Both the position numbers and the translations under genes were made by a program. From Streptococcus marimammalium DSM 18627 (GTDB lineage: Bacteria > Bacillota > Bacilli > Lactobacillales > Streptococcaceae), in assembly GCF_000380045.1 (NCBI RefSeq), contig NZ_KB904357.1, positions 1 to 33,217 of the forward strand: a stretch of 33,217 nt of DNA, written 5' to 3'. Under the pieces are notes generated by a model, which was not told the DNA's origin, searched no databases, and worked only from the letters and a program-made list of their open reading frames with translations. Positions 8,855-18,508 of the stretch are shown in pieces; the stretch's first letter is position 1, and every line of letters begins with the position of its first letter.

Positions 8855-9089
8855 AGAAGACATTCTAGTTAAAATACAAAAATTGATTGCAGAACAACTT
8901 GGAGAAGTTGATATCAAAGTGACTATGGATACTAATTTTAAAGATGATTTAGGAGCTGACTCTATCACTTTGACTGAGTTTATCATCAATATAGAAGATG
9001 AATTTAACCTTGAAATTCTCGATGAAGATGTTGAGGATGTCAGAACCATGGGGCAAATGGTTGACTATTTATATAAAAAAACAAATTAG
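8847..9089 (+). CDS. acpP: Acyl carrier protein
   Basis: An 80-residue acidic ACP. Ser39 in DLGADSIT is the 4'-phosphopantetheine attachment site, and the four-helix ACP pattern is clear. Start ATG 8847 has aaaggagag ahead of it inside plsX; an upstream in-frame ATG at 8820 would precede that site and lacks one, so it is rejected. Streptococci usually have two ACPs, one in the fab cluster and this plsX-linked one. Whether it serves PlsX directly is inference from position and the 8-nt overlap. Confidence 0.93.
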   Translation: MTKEDILVKIQKLIAEQLGEVDIKVTMDTNFKDDLGADSITLTEFIINIEDEFNLEILDEDVEDVRTMGQMVDYLYKKTN

Positions 9090-9107
9090 GTGTTCGAATT
9101 TTTCGAA
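9089..9107 (+). promoter_or_regulatory. PurBox-like site 1 upstream of purC
   Basis: On the minus strand the stretch AAATTCGAACACC (9101-9089) matches the lactococcal PurBox AWWWCCGAACWWT at 10 of 13 positions. A second TTCGAA lies at 9102-9107. It is centred roughly 70 bp upstream of the predicted purC transcription start, close to the position of functional PurBoxes in Lactococcus. Confidence 0.5.
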
Positions 9108-9117
9108 TATCTTTTTT

Positions 9118-9130
9118 ATTGTTCATTTTT
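9118..9130 (-). promoter_or_regulatory. PurBox-like site 2 upstream of purC
   Basis: Minus-strand AAAAATGAACAAT matches AWWWCCGAACWWT at 11 of 13 positions; the two central C are replaced. It lies just upstream of the -35 element. Confidence 0.4.
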
Positions 9131-9132
9131 TG

Positions 9133-9161
9133 TTGTTAAATCTCTTTATTTATGCTACTAT
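9133..9161 (+). promoter_or_regulatory. purC promoter
   Basis: TTGTTA (9133-9138), 17-bp spacer, TACTAT (9156-9161) with a TGC extension at 9153-9155. Probable start of the purC-L-F-M-N-H transcript. Confidence 0.7.
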
Positions 9162-9178
9162 TAAGCTATAAAAACTTA

Positions 9179-9191
9179 AAAGGCGAACAAT
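9179..9191 (+). promoter_or_regulatory. PurBox-like site 3, over the purC ribosome binding region
   Basis: AAAGGCGAACAAT matches AWWWCCGAACWWT at 11 of 13. The two mismatching G belong to the only ribosome-binding-site-like stretch (aaaagg) before the purC ATG. The motif may be coincidental or may serve both roles. Confidence 0.4.
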
Positions 9192-9194
9192 ATA

Positions 9195-9902
9195 ATGAAA
9201 AAACAGTTAATTTATTCAGGAAAAGCGAAAGACATCTATGAAACAAGTCATCCAGATGAGATTATTGCCAGCTATAAGGACCAGGCAACAGCTTTAAATG
9301 GTCAACGAAAAGAAATTGTAGAAGGCAAAGGAAGGCTCAATAATCAGATATCTTCGCTTATTTTTGAGCGTTTAAATCAAAAAGGCATACAGACACACTT
9401 CATTAAACAACTCTCTGAAACAGACCAGCTCAATAAAAAAGTGAGTATTATTCCACTTGAGGTTGTTCTTCGTAATTACTCAGCAGGGTCATTTTCTAAG
9501 CGTTTTGGGCTTGAGGAGGGTATCAAATTTGAAACTCCAATTATTGAATTTTATTATAAAAATGATGAGCTAGATGATCCTTTTATCAATGATGAACATG
9601 TCTTGTTTTTGAAGATTGCAACTGCTGAAGAAATAGCATTTTTAAAGGAAGAAACAAGGAAAATTAATCGAGTTCTAACAGATATTTTTACAGAAATTGG
9701 TTTAACTCTCATTGATTACAAATTGGAATTTGGACGTGATAGTGATGGTAACATCATCCTTTCTGATGAAATTTCACCCGATACCAGTCGTTTATGGGAT
9801 AAAGAAGGAAACCATATGGATAAGGATGTCTTCCGTCGTAATATTGGTTCAATTATAGATGTTTACACTGTTGTTTTAGAACAACTGTCTAAAAATAAAT
9901 AA
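9195..9902 (+). CDS. purC: SAICAR synthetase PurC
   Basis: Joins aspartate to CAIR with ATP to form SAICAR, step 7 of IMP synthesis as run by PurE/PurK/PurC. The 235-residue protein has normal length and the signatures [11 protein letters not shown] (ATP-binding strand), [12 protein letters not shown] and LIDYKLEFG...[12 protein letters not shown]. The ribosome binding site is weak (aaaagg, 11 nt away). First gene of a tight six-gene run, purL following after 9 nt. Confidence 0.96.
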   Translation: MKKQLIYSGKAKDIYETSHPDEIIASYKDQATALNGQRKEIVEGKGRLNNQISSLIFERLNQKGIQTHFIKQLSETDQLNKKVSIIPLEVVLRNYSAGSFSKRFGLEEGIKFETPIIEFYYKNDELDDPFINDEHVLFLKIATAEEIAFLKEETRKINRVLTDIFTEIGLTLIDYKLEFGRDSDGNIILSDEISPDTSRLWDKEGNHMDKDVFRRNIGSIIDVYTVVLEQLSKNK

Positions 9903-9911
9903 GGGGCAAGT

Positions 9912-12900
9912 ATGAATAAACGTATTTTTGTTGAGAAGAAAGCTAATTTTAGAGTGAAAGAGAAATCTTTGCTTGCAGAATTGAGACATAATTTGCAGGT
10001 TAAAACCTTAAAAGAATTACGTCTTTTACAAGTTTATGATGTTTTTCATTTATCTTTGGACTTATCTGAAAGAGCAGAAAAACATATTTTTTCAGAGCAG
10101 GTGACTGATGATTTGATGACAGAAAATGAAGTTTCTGATTTTCTCAGTCACTATCAATTTTTTGCTATTGAAGCTTTGCCTGGTCAGTTTGATCAGCGTG
10201 CAGCCAGTGCTCAAGAAGCTCTGTTTCTTTTAGGGGCAACAAACAATGTCACTGTCAAAACAGCTCAACTTTACTTGTTGAATGATGATGTTGCTTTAGA
10301 TGAGTTAGAAAAAATCAAGACTTATCTGTTGAACCCAGTAGATTCACGTTTTAAAGATATTACAAAACCAGTAATGGTTGAAGCGTTTGAAAAAGCAAAT
10401 GATTGTATTGCTAAACTTGATTTCTTTAATGACTATTCAAAAGATCAGTTTGTTGAGTTTAAAAAAGAACAGAATTTAGCTATGGAAGTAGCTGATTTAT
10501 TATTGATTCAAAATTATTTTAAAACACTAGAAAGAGTTCCCACAGAAACCGAATTAAAAGTTTTAGACACTTATTGGTCTGATCATTGTCGTCATACTAC
10601 CTTTGAAACTGAGTTAAAAACGATTAATTTTAGTCGTTCTCAATTTGAAAAGCAACTCCAAGCAACTTATGATAAGTACTTGGCTATGAGAAAAGAACTC
10701 GGTCGGGAAGCTAAACCTCAGACATTAATGGATATGGCAACTATTTTTGGACGTTATGAGCGTGCGAATGGTCGTTTGGATGATATGGAAATCTCTGATG
10801 AAATTAATGCTTGTTCGGTGGAAATTTCTGTTGATGTTGATGGCAAAGATGAAACATGGCTGTTAATGTTTAAAAATGAAACTCATAATCATCCTACTGA
10901 AATTGAGCCGTTTGGGGGAGCCGCAACCTGTATTGGTGGTGCTATTCGTGATCCTTTGTCAGGGCGTAGTTTTGTTTACCAAGCGATGAGAATTTCAGGA
11001 GCTGGTGATATTACACAAAATGTCATTGATACCCGTCAAGGCAAATTACCACAACAAGTAATTTCAAAAAAGGCTGCACAAGGCTACTCATCTTATGGGA
11101 ATCAAATTGGTTTAGCAACAACTTATGTGAGGGAATATTTCCATCCAGGCTTTATTGCTAAGCGTATGGAACTTGGTGCGGTTGTTGGAGCAACACCTAA
11201 GAAAAATGTTCGTCGTGAAAAACCAGAACCTGGCGATGTTATTATTTTGCTGGGAGGTAAAACTGGTCGAGATGGCATTGGTGGCGCTACAGGATCTTCT
11301 AAGGTACAAACGATTGAAACAGTTGAAACAGCAGGGGCTGAAGTTCAAAAAGGTAACGCCATTGAAGAAAGAAAAATTCAACGTCTTTTTAGAAATTCAG
11401 ACGTAAGCCAGCTGATTAAAAAATCTAATGACTTTGGTGCTGGTGGAGTCTGTGTTGCTATTGGTGAATTAGCTGATGGTGTTTTGATTGATTTAAATAA
11501 AGTGCCTTTAAAATATCAAGGACTGAATGGGACAGAAATCGCCATTTCAGAAAGCCAAGAACGCATGGCAGTTGTTGTTTCTAAAGAAGACGCAGAAGCC
11601 TTCATTGTTGCTTCTGAAAAAGAAGATATCTTAGCAGTTGTTGTTGCCGAGGTGACAAAAGAAGCTCGTCTTGTGATGACTTGGAATGGTGAAAAGATTG
11701 TCGATATTGAACGTGCCTTTTTAGACACAAATGGTGTTCGTGTGGTTGTTGATGTTGATGTCACAGATAGTAAGAAAACTCTTCCGTACCAAAAGACAAC
11801 CAAACTACAAACGATTGAACAAGAACTAGTCACTGTTCTTTCTAATCTCAATCATACTAGCCAAAAAGGCCTTCAAACCCTCTTTGATAGTTCGGTTGGA
11901 CGTTCGACAATCAACCACCCGTTAGGTGGTCGTTATCAAGTGACGCCAACAGAAAGTTCTGTTCAAAAATTACCTGTTCAAAACGGGAAAACAACCACTG
12001 TTTCTGTAATGGCACAAGGTTATAATCCTTATATTGCGGAGTGGTCACCTTATCATGGTGCTGCTTATGCTATTATTGAAGCAACTAGTCGTTTGGTGGC
12101 AACTGGTTCAAAATGGCAGAAAGCTCGTTTTTCTTATCAAGAATACTTTGAGCGCTTAGATAAACAGGCAGAACGTTTTGGAAAACCTGTGTCAGCTCTT
12201 TTAGGTGCTATTGAAGCACAAATTCAATTAGGTCTACCCTCTATTGGTGGGAAGGACTCAATGAGTGGTACTTTTGAAGAATTAACTGTTCCACCAACCC
12301 TTGTGGCATTTGGTGTGACCACTTCAAAAGTTGATAAAGTCTTATCGCCTGAGTTTAAAAATGCCGGTGAAACCATCTATTATATTGAAGGGCAAGCTAT
12401 TTCAGAAATCATTGATTATAAACTAATTCTTGCTAATTTTGAACAATTTAGCCGTATTCAGGAAAAACATCAGATAACAGCTAGTGCAGCTATTAAGTAT
12501 GGTGGTCTTGGTGAAACAATCGCTTTAATGAGTTTTGGTAATCGTTTTGGTGCTCATTTATCACTGAATGATAAGATGGTTTCAACTCTTCTTCAAGGGC
12601 AATTGGGTGGCTTTGTTTTCACAAGTAAAGAGGACATTCCTGGTGTGCTTAAATTAGGGACAACATCGAGTGATTTTTCTCTAGTTATTAATGATGTTAC
12701 CATCTCTGGTCAAGAACTTATCGGTGCGTTTGAAGGGACTCTTGAGGATGTTTATCCAACACTTTTTGAGCAAAAAGAAAAGTTATCAGATGTACCAGTT
12801 GTTTCCGCCCAACCAACAAAAAATCTCTCTGAAAAAATTGATAAGCCACTTGTTTATATTCCTGTTTTTCCTGGCACAAACTCAGAATACGATTCTGCTA

Positions 12901-13643
12901 AAGCTTTTGAACAGGTTGGCGCAGAAGTGGCTCTAGTACCATTTAGAACCTTGACTCAGAACTTAATTGCAGCATCTATTGCTGAAATGGTTGAAATGAT
13001 TGAAAAGGCTAATATTATTTTCTTTGCTGGTGGTTTTTCAGCAGCAGATGAGCCAGATGGTTCTGCTAAATTCATTGTTAATATTTTATTGAACAAAAAA
13101 GTTAAAACGGCTATTGATGCCTTTATAGCAAGGGGTGGATTGATCATTGGTATCTGTAATGGTTTCCAAGCTCTTGTTAAATCAGGGTTGCTTCCTTATG
13201 GTAATTTTGAAGAGAGTCATACCGACAGTCCAACACTATTTTATAATGATGCCAATCAACATGTTGCCAAAATGGTTGAAACAAGAATCGCTAACACCAA
13301 CTCACCTTGGTTGAGTGGTGTGGCTGTTGGTGATATTCATGTGATTCCAGTATCTCATGGAGAAGGGAAATTTGTCGTTTCTGAAACAGAGTTTTTAGAG
13401 CTTCAAAAACATGGCCAAATTTTCAGCCAATATGTTGATTTTGATGGTAAACCAAGTATGGATTCACGTTTTAATCCAAATGGTTCAAGTCATGCAATTG
13501 AAGGAATAACAAGCCGCAATGGTCAAATTATTGGTAAGATGGGTCACTCAGAACGTTATGAAGAAGGAAACTTTAAAAATATTCCAGGGCATAAGGACCA
13601 ACAACTTTTTGCCAGTGCAGTTAATTATTTTAGAAATAACTAA
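9912..13643 (+). CDS. purL: Phosphoribosylformylglycinamidine synthase PurL (large, single-chain)
   Basis: Converts FGAR, glutamine and ATP to FGAM. At 1243 residues it is the long fused form, with synthetase and glutaminase in one chain, unlike the PurS/PurQ/PurL complex of Bacillus. The first part holds the synthetase halves, with the YWSDHCRHTTF signature and two AIR-synthase-like ATP folds. The C-terminal class I glutamine amidotransferase carries the triad Cys1082 (GICNGFQAL), His1212 and Glu1214 (MGHSERYE). The ATG follows aaggggc; purF starts 9 nt after the stop. Length and order are those of other streptococci. Confidence 0.96.
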   Translation: MNKRIFVEKKANFRVKEKSLLAELRHNLQVKTLKELRLLQVYDVFHLSLDLSERAEKHIFSEQVTDDLMTENEVSDFLSHYQFFAIEALPGQFDQRAASAQEALFLLGATNNVTVKTAQLYLLNDDVALDELEKIKTYLLNPVDSRFKDITKPVMVEAFEKANDCIAKLDFFNDYSKDQFVEFKKEQNLAMEVADLLLIQNYFKTLERVPTETELKVLDTYWSDHCRHTTFETELKTINFSRSQFEKQLQATYDKYLAMRKELGREAKPQTLMDMATIFGRYERANGRLDDMEISDEINACSVEISVDVDGKDETWLLMFKNETHNHPTEIEPFGGAATCIGGAIRDPLSGRSFVYQAMRISGAGDITQNVIDTRQGKLPQQVISKKAAQGYSSYGNQIGLATTYVREYFHPGFIAKRMELGAVVGATPKKNVRREKPEPGDVIILLGGKTGRDGIGGATGSSKVQTIETVETAGAEVQKGNAIEERKIQRLFRNSDVSQLIKKSNDFGAGGVCVAIGELADGVLIDLNKVPLKYQGLNGTEIAISESQERMAVVVSKEDAEAFIVASEKEDILAVVVAEVTKEARLVMTWNGEKIVDIERAFLDTNGVRVVVDVDVTDSKKTLPYQKTTKLQTIEQELVTVLSNLNHTSQKGLQTLFDSSVGRSTINHPLGGRYQVTPTESSVQKLPVQNGKTTTVSVMAQGYNPYIAEWSPYHGAAYAIIEATSRLVATGSKWQKARFSYQEYFERLDKQAERFGKPVSALLGAIEAQIQLGLPSIGGKDSMSGTFEELTVPPTLVAFGVTTSKVDKVLSPEFKNAGETIYYIEGQAISEIIDYKLILANFEQFSRIQEKHQITASAAIKYGGLGETIALMSFGNRFGAHLSLNDKMVSTLLQGQLGGFVFTSKEDIPGVLKLGTTSSDFSLVINDVTISGQELIGAFEGTLEDVYPTLFEQKEKLSDVPVVSAQPTKNLSEKIDKPLVYIPVFPGTNSEYDSAKAFEQVGAEVALVPFRTLTQNLIAASIAEMVEMIEKANIIFFAGGFSAADEPDGSAKFIVNILLNKKVKTAIDAFIARGGLIIGICNGFQALVKSGLLPYGNFEESHTDSPTLFYNDANQHVAKMVETRIANTNSPWLSGVAVGDIHVIPVSHGEGKFVVSETEFLELQKHGQIFSQYVDFDGKPSMDSRFNPNGSSHAIEGITSRNGQIIGKMGHSERYEEGNFKNIPGHKDQQLFASAVNYFRNN

Positions 13644-13652
13644 GGGGAAAAA

Positions 13653-15098
13653 ATGACTTATGAAGTAAAATCACTCAATGAAGAGTGTGGTATTTTTGGG
13701 ATATGGGGACATGATCAAGCGGCAGAAGTTGCTTATTATGGCCTTCATAGTCTTCAACATAGAGGACAAGAAGGAGCTGGGATTGTTTCAAATGATAATG
13801 GGAAACTTCTTCGTCATCGTAATATAGGGCTCATCTCAGAAGTATTTAAAAGACCAAGTAATCTTGCTAAATTAACAGGAAAAGCCGCTATTGGGCATGT
13901 GAGATATGCAACAGCAGGAACAGCCTCAATTAATAATATTCAACCTTTTCTATTTAATTTTTCAGATGGTCAGATGGCTTTGGCACATAATGGAAATCTT
14001 ACTAACGCCAAATCTCTTCGTGCTGAGTTAGAGAAAAAAGGAGCAATTTTTGCTAGTTCTTCAGATACTGAAATTCTCATGCACCTCATTCGCCGTAGTT
14101 CAAAAGACACTTTTATTGAGCAATTTAAGGATGCTCTTAATCAAGTAAAAGGTGGTTTTGCTTACCTTATGATGACTGAAGATAAAATTTATGCCGCTTT
14201 AGATCCTAATGGCTTTAGACCTCTTTCTATCGGTCAATTTGCTAATGGTTCTTGGGTGATTTCCAGTGAAACTTGTGCTTTTGAAGTCATTGGTGCCAAG
14301 TGGGTGAGAGATGTGAAACCTGGTGAAATCGTAATTATTGATGATTCTGGTTTATCCTTTGATCAGTTCACAACTGATACGCAAATGGCTATTTGTTCTA
14401 TGGAGTACATTTATTTTGCGCGTCCAGATAGTGTTATTCACGGAATAAATGTGCACACAGCTCGAAAAAATTTAGGGAAACGCCTTGCTCAAGAAACAAA
14501 AATTGATGTAGACATCGTTGTTGGAGTCCCAAATTCTTCCCTATCAGCTGCTTCTGGCTATGCTGAAGAATCTGGTCTTCCTTACGAAATGGGCTTGATT
14601 AAAAATCAATACATTCAAAGGACTTTTATTCAACCAACACAAGAATTGAGAGAACAAGGGGTAAGGATGAAATTATCCGCGGTTTCTAGTGTGGTTAAAG
14701 GTAAACGCGTGGTCATGGTTGACGATTCAATTGTTCGCGGAACAACTAGTAGACGGATTGTTAGCTTGTTAAGAGAAGCTGGAGCCTCAGAAGTACATGT
14801 GGCAATTGCCAGTCCAGAATTAAAACACCCATGTTTTTACGGGATTGATATTCAAACTAAGCGTGAACTCATTTCAGCTAATCATTCTATTGAGGAAGTG
14901 TGTGAGATTATTGGAGCAGATAGCTTGTCATTTTTATCCATTGATGGATTGATTGAATCTATTGGTCTAGAGTCAGATGCTCCTAATGGTGGCTTATGTG
15001 TGGCTTATTTTGATGGAAAATATCCAACAGAGCTTTATGATTATGAAGAAGAGTACCTTAGGAATCTCCATCAAAAAGTTGATTTTAGAGAAAATTAA
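13653..15098 (+). CDS. purF: Amidophosphoribosyltransferase PurF
   Basis: Commits PRPP to purines by making phosphoribosylamine from glutamine. The 481-residue protein has an N-terminal Ntn glutaminase whose nucleophile would be Cys12 after removal of an 11-residue propeptide, and a C-terminal phosphoribosyltransferase with PRPP loop [10 protein letters not shown] (D357, D358). Where Bacillus PurF has a CLAC pair binding a [4Fe-4S] cluster near the C-terminus, this protein reads C449-V-A-Y452, so the second ligand is missing. The ATG follows aagggg. purM starts 13 nt after the stop. Confidence 0.96.
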   Translation: MTYEVKSLNEECGIFGIWGHDQAAEVAYYGLHSLQHRGQEGAGIVSNDNGKLLRHRNIGLISEVFKRPSNLAKLTGKAAIGHVRYATAGTASINNIQPFLFNFSDGQMALAHNGNLTNAKSLRAELEKKGAIFASSSDTEILMHLIRRSSKDTFIEQFKDALNQVKGGFAYLMMTEDKIYAALDPNGFRPLSIGQFANGSWVISSETCAFEVIGAKWVRDVKPGEIVIIDDSGLSFDQFTTDTQMAICSMEYIYFARPDSVIHGINVHTARKNLGKRLAQETKIDVDIVVGVPNSSLSAASGYAEESGLPYEMGLIKNQYIQRTFIQPTQELREQGVRMKLSAVSSVVKGKRVVMVDDSIVRGTTSRRIVSLLREAGASEVHVAIASPELKHPCFYGIDIQTKRELISANHSIEEVCEIIGADSLSFLSIDGLIESIGLESDAPNGGLCVAYFDGKYPTELYDYEEEYLRNLHQKVDFREN

Positions 15099-15111
15099 AA
15101 AGGGGTTAAAC

Positions 15112-16131
15112 ATGTCAGAAAATGCTTATGCAAAATCAGGTGTTGATGTTGAAGCTGGTTATGAAGTGGTTGAACGCATCAAAAAACATGTGTCTAAGAC
15201 TAAACGTCTAGGAGCGATGGGTGTCTTAGGTGGCTTTGGAGGGTTGTTTGATTTGTCTCAGTTAAATGTCAAAGAACCCGTTCTTGTGAGTGGGACAGAT
15301 GGCGTTGGAACAAAACTCATGCTTGCGATAAAATATGATAAACATGACACGATTGGTCAAGACTGTGTTGCCATGTGTGTTAACGATATTATTGCAGCAG
15401 GTGCTGAGCCACTTTACTTTTTAGATTATATTGCCACAGGTAAAAACAAACCTGAAAAATTAGAACAAGTCATTGCGGGAGTAGCTGATGGTTGTGTTTT
15501 AGCAGGTGCTGCCTTGATTGGCGGGGAGACGGCTGAAATGCCAGGAATGTATGGGGATGATGACTATGATTTAGCTGGCTTTGCTGTTGGCATTGCTGAG
15601 AAATCAAAACTAATTGATGGTAGTAAGGTCTCTGATGGGGATGTCTTGTTGGGTCTTGCCTCAAGTGGCGTTCATTCCAATGGTTACTCTTTAGTTCGCC
15701 GTGTCTTCAAAGATTACAGTGGTGATGAGCATCTAGAAGAACTAGAAGGAAAAGCTTTAAAAGATGTCCTATTAGAGCCTACTCGTATCTATGTTAAAAG
15801 TGTTCTTCCTTTAGTTAAAAAAGAATTAGTTAATGGGATTGCTCATATTACAGGTGGTGGTTTTGTTGAAAACGTTCCAAGAATGTTTTCAGATGATCTA
15901 GCAGCTGTGATTGAAGAAGATAAAATTCCTATTTTACCTATTTTTAAAGCAATTGAAAAATATGGACAAATTAAACATGAGGAAATGTTTGAAATCTTCA
16001 ACATGGGGATTGGTTTAGTGCTTGCCGTGAAGCCAGAACATGTTGCTGAGGTTAAGTCACTTATTGATGAACCTATTTATGAGATTGGCCATATTGTTAA
16101 AAAAGAAAATCAAAGTGTGGTTATCAAATGA
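15112..16131 (+). CDS. purM: Phosphoribosylformylglycinamidine cyclo-ligase PurM (AIR synthetase)
   Basis: Closes the imidazole ring of AIR from FGAM with ATP. The 339-residue protein has the AIRS family features: [13 protein letters not shown] at the N-terminus, [31 protein letters not shown] and [13 protein letters not shown]. An in-frame ATG far upstream (14977) lies inside purF; ATG 15112 is chosen because aagggg precedes it and the protein begins as in relatives. The last 4 nt (ATGA) overlap the purN start. Confidence 0.95.
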   Translation: MSENAYAKSGVDVEAGYEVVERIKKHVSKTKRLGAMGVLGGFGGLFDLSQLNVKEPVLVSGTDGVGTKLMLAIKYDKHDTIGQDCVAMCVNDIIAAGAEPLYFLDYIATGKNKPEKLEQVIAGVADGCVLAGAALIGGETAEMPGMYGDDDYDLAGFAVGIAEKSKLIDGSKVSDGDVLLGLASSGVHSNGYSLVRRVFKDYSGDEHLEELEGKALKDVLLEPTRIYVKSVLPLVKKELVNGIAHITGGGFVENVPRMFSDDLAAVIEEDKIPILPIFKAIEKYGQIKHEEMFEIFNMGIGLVLAVKPEHVAEVKSLIDEPIYEIGHIVKKENQSVVIK

Positions 16132-16679
16132 AAAATATAGCCGTTTTTGCGTCAGGTAATGGTTCCAATTTTCAAGCCATTGCTGAAAAATTTCCTGTGG
16201 CCTTTGTTTTTTCAGATCATCGGGATGCCTTTGTCTTAGATAGGGCAAGCCAATTGAATGTCAAGGCTTTCGCTTTTGAGTTGAAAGAATTTACATCTAA
16301 AAAAGCCTATGAACAAGCGATTGTTGACTTACTAGATAATCACCAGATTGACTTAGTGGTTTTGGCTGGCTATATGAAAATCATCGGTGAGACTCTTCTT
16401 TCAAAATATGAAGGGAAAATCATCAATATTCATCCGTCTTACTTACCAGAATTTCCGGGAGCTCATAGTATCAAGGACGCATGGGAAGCTGGTGTTACTG
16501 AATCAGGTGTTACCATTCATTGGGTTGACTCTGGCATTGACACAGGAGAAATTATCACACAAGAGCGCGTGAAGCGTCTTGAGACTGATACAATGGCCAG
16601 TTTTGAAGAGAGAATTCATGCTTGTGAACACCGACTTTATCCACAGGTCGTAGACAGTTTATTAAAAAAGGAGAACTAA
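16128..16679 (+). CDS. purN: Phosphoribosylglycinamide formyltransferase PurN
   Basis: Transfers a formyl group from 10-formyl-tetrahydrofolate to GAR. The 183-residue protein shows [12 protein letters not shown], the catalytic cluster [14 protein letters not shown] (Asn and His) and [12 protein letters not shown] with the catalytic Asp. The ATGA overlap with purM implies coupled translation; purH begins one base after the stop, with its ribosome binding site (aaggag) inside the end of purN. Confidence 0.95.
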   Translation: MKNIAVFASGNGSNFQAIAEKFPVAFVFSDHRDAFVLDRASQLNVKAFAFELKEFTSKKAYEQAIVDLLDNHQIDLVVLAGYMKIIGETLLSKYEGKIINIHPSYLPEFPGAHSIKDAWEAGVTESGVTIHWVDSGIDTGEIITQERVKRLETDTMASFEERIHACEHRLYPQVVDSLLKKEN

Positions 16680-16680
16680 A

Positions 16681-18225
16681 ATGACAAAACGAGCACTTAT
16701 CAGTGTTTCAGATAAAACAGGTATCGTTGCTTTTGCTAAACGTTTAAAAGATTTAGGGTGGGAAATCATCTCAACAGGTGGCACTAAAAATATGTTAGAC
16801 CAAGAAGGTGTTTCAACTATTGCCATTGATGAGGTGACTGGTTTTCCTGAAATGATGGATGGTCGTGTCAAAACCCTTCATCCAAAAATTCATGGTGGTC
16901 TTCTTGCAAGACGTGATTTAGATACCCACTTACAAGCGGCTAAAGACAATGCTATCTCACTAATTGATTTGGTAGTTGTCAATCTATATCCTTTTAAAGA
17001 AACGATTTTAAAACCAGAGGTGACCTATGCGGATGCTGTGGAAAACATTGATATTGGTGGGCCAAGTATGCTTCGTTCAGCAGCTAAAAACCATGCAAGT
17101 GTGACAGTTGTTGTTGATCCTCAGGATTATGAACTTGTTTTAGAAGAATTCTCTAAAGCTGGTGAGACTAGTCTTGATGTGCGTAAACGTTTGGCAGCTA
17201 AAGTCTTTAGACACACAGCAGCCTATGATGCTCTTATTGCTGACTACTTCACTAAAGCAGTTGGTGAAAAAACACCTGAAAAATTAACTTTAACGTATGA
17301 CTTGAACCAAACCATGCGTTATGGTGAAAACCCACAACAAGAAGCAGATTTTTATCAAAATGCTCTTCCAACAGCCTATTCTATTGCTTCAAGTAAGCAA
17401 TTAAATGGAAAAGCACTCTCATTTAACAATATTAGAGATGCTGATGCTGCTACTCGTATCATTCGTGATTTCAAAGATAAGCCAACGGTGGTAGGTTTGA
17501 AACACATGAACCCATGTGGGATTGGTCAAGCTGAAACCATTGAAGAAGCTTGGGATTATGCCTATGAAGCAGACTCTGTTTCTATTTTTGGTGGGATTGT
17601 TGTCTTAAATAGAGAAGTTGACGAAAAAACTGCTGCTAAAATGAGCAAGATTTTCCTTGAAATCATTATTGCGCCAAGTTACAGCCCAGAAGCACTAGCT
17701 ATCTTATCAGCTAAGAAAAATTTGCGCGTTTTAGAATTACCATTTGATGCCCAAGCTGATAGTGAAATTGAAAAAGAATACACTGGTATTGTTGGTGGCA
17801 TGTTGTCACAAAACCAAGATGTGATTAAAGAAGATCCTGCGTCATGGAAAGTTGTGACTAAACGTCAACCAAGTGAGCAAGAAAAAGTGGCTCTTGAATT
17901 TGCTTGGAAAGCAATTAAATACGTTAAATCAAATGGTATCTTAATTTCAAATGATAAGATGACTCTAGGTGTTGGACCTGGTCAAACCAATCGTGTAGGA
18001 GCAGTTAAAATCGCTATCGAACAAGCAAAAGACCGTCTTGAAGGTGCTGTTTTAGCGAGTGATGCCTTCTTCCCATTTGCTGATAACGTCGAAGAAATTG
18101 CCAAAGCAGGCATTAAAGCTATCATCCAACCAGGCGGCTCTATCCGTGATGAAGAAGTCATTGCAGCAGCTGATAAGTATGGCATGACCATGTTGTTTAC
18201 TGATGTGAGACATTTTAGACATTAA
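16681..18225 (+). CDS. purH: Bifunctional AICAR formyltransferase/IMP cyclohydrolase PurH
   Basis: Carries out the last two steps to IMP. The 514-residue protein has an N-terminal MGS-like cyclohydrolase domain (about 1-195; [38 protein letters not shown]). The AICAR formyltransferase part follows ([39 protein letters not shown]). The last residues RHFRH are typical of the family. It is the last gene of the first pur run and is closed by a long hairpin terminator. Confidence 0.96.
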   Translation: MTKRALISVSDKTGIVAFAKRLKDLGWEIISTGGTKNMLDQEGVSTIAIDEVTGFPEMMDGRVKTLHPKIHGGLLARRDLDTHLQAAKDNAISLIDLVVVNLYPFKETILKPEVTYADAVENIDIGGPSMLRSAAKNHASVTVVVDPQDYELVLEEFSKAGETSLDVRKRLAAKVFRHTAAYDALIADYFTKAVGEKTPEKLTLTYDLNQTMRYGENPQQEADFYQNALPTAYSIASSKQLNGKALSFNNIRDADAATRIIRDFKDKPTVVGLKHMNPCGIGQAETIEEAWDYAYEADSVSIFGGIVVLNREVDEKTAAKMSKIFLEIIIAPSYSPEALAILSAKKNLRVLELPFDAQADSEIEKEYTGIVGGMLSQNQDVIKEDPASWKVVTKRQPSEQEKVALEFAWKAIKYVKSNGILISNDKMTLGVGPGQTNRVGAVKIAIEQAKDRLEGAVLASDAFFPFADNVEEIAKAGIKAIIQPGGSIRDEEVIAAADKYGMTMLFTDVRHFRH

Positions 18226-18244
18226 TTTAAAATAAAAAAAATAC

Positions 18245-18306
18245 AAAAGAAGCTCTTTCCTATCTATAGTGAGTCATAAGACCTTAGATAGGAGAGAGCT
18301 TTTTGT
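18245..18306 (+). terminator. Intrinsic terminator after purH
   Basis: A 16-bp stem (18251-18266 with 18285-18300, one T-G wobble) with an 18-nt loop, followed by TTTT and preceded by an A run, so it could work in both directions. It separates the pur genes from the bacteriocin locus. Confidence 0.88.
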
Positions 18307-18438
18307 ATAATCAATAAGAGTATCATTTTCTCGCACCTTAACTTGCTATGACTATTTTATAGTAAAAAAATAGCCTATTAATAATAGCTGTCAAGTAATA
18401 TACAAAGAATATATTATTTTAAAAATTTTCAAAATAGT
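18307..18438. other. AT-rich spacer upstream of the bacteriocin promoter
   Basis: No ORF with a ribosome binding site and no recognised repeat. Short imperfect inverted segments (ctattttatag, ctattaataatag) are visible, but I see no clear operator of the BlpR/ComE direct-repeat kind. Confidence 0.4.
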
Positions 18439-18468
18439 TTGACAATTTAATAAAAAAACATGTATAAT
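18439..18468 (+). promoter_or_regulatory. Bacteriocin locus promoter
   Basis: Consensus TTGACA (18439-18444), 18-bp spacer, consensus TATAAT (18463-18468). The strongest-looking σA promoter in the window. Confidence 0.82.
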
Positions 18469-18473
18469 AATAT

Positions 18474-18487
18474 AGAAAACGTTTTCA
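18474..18487 (+). promoter_or_regulatory. cre-like operator (CcpA) at the bacteriocin transcription start
   Basis: AGAAAACGTTTTCA matches the cre consensus TGWAANCGNTNWCA at 13 of 14 positions; the core GAAAACGTTTTC is a perfect palindrome. It begins 6 bp after the -10 hexamer, so bound CcpA would sit on the start site and repress. Confidence 0.7.
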
Positions 18488-18508
18488 AAATAAAAAAAGA
18501 GTATCTTT

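Noticed and set aside
9100..9110. TTTCGAATAT as a SigX (cin-box) element upstream of purC
   Set aside because: It differs from the TACGAATA consensus, sits among PurBox-like motifs, and purC has a normal σA promoter downstream.
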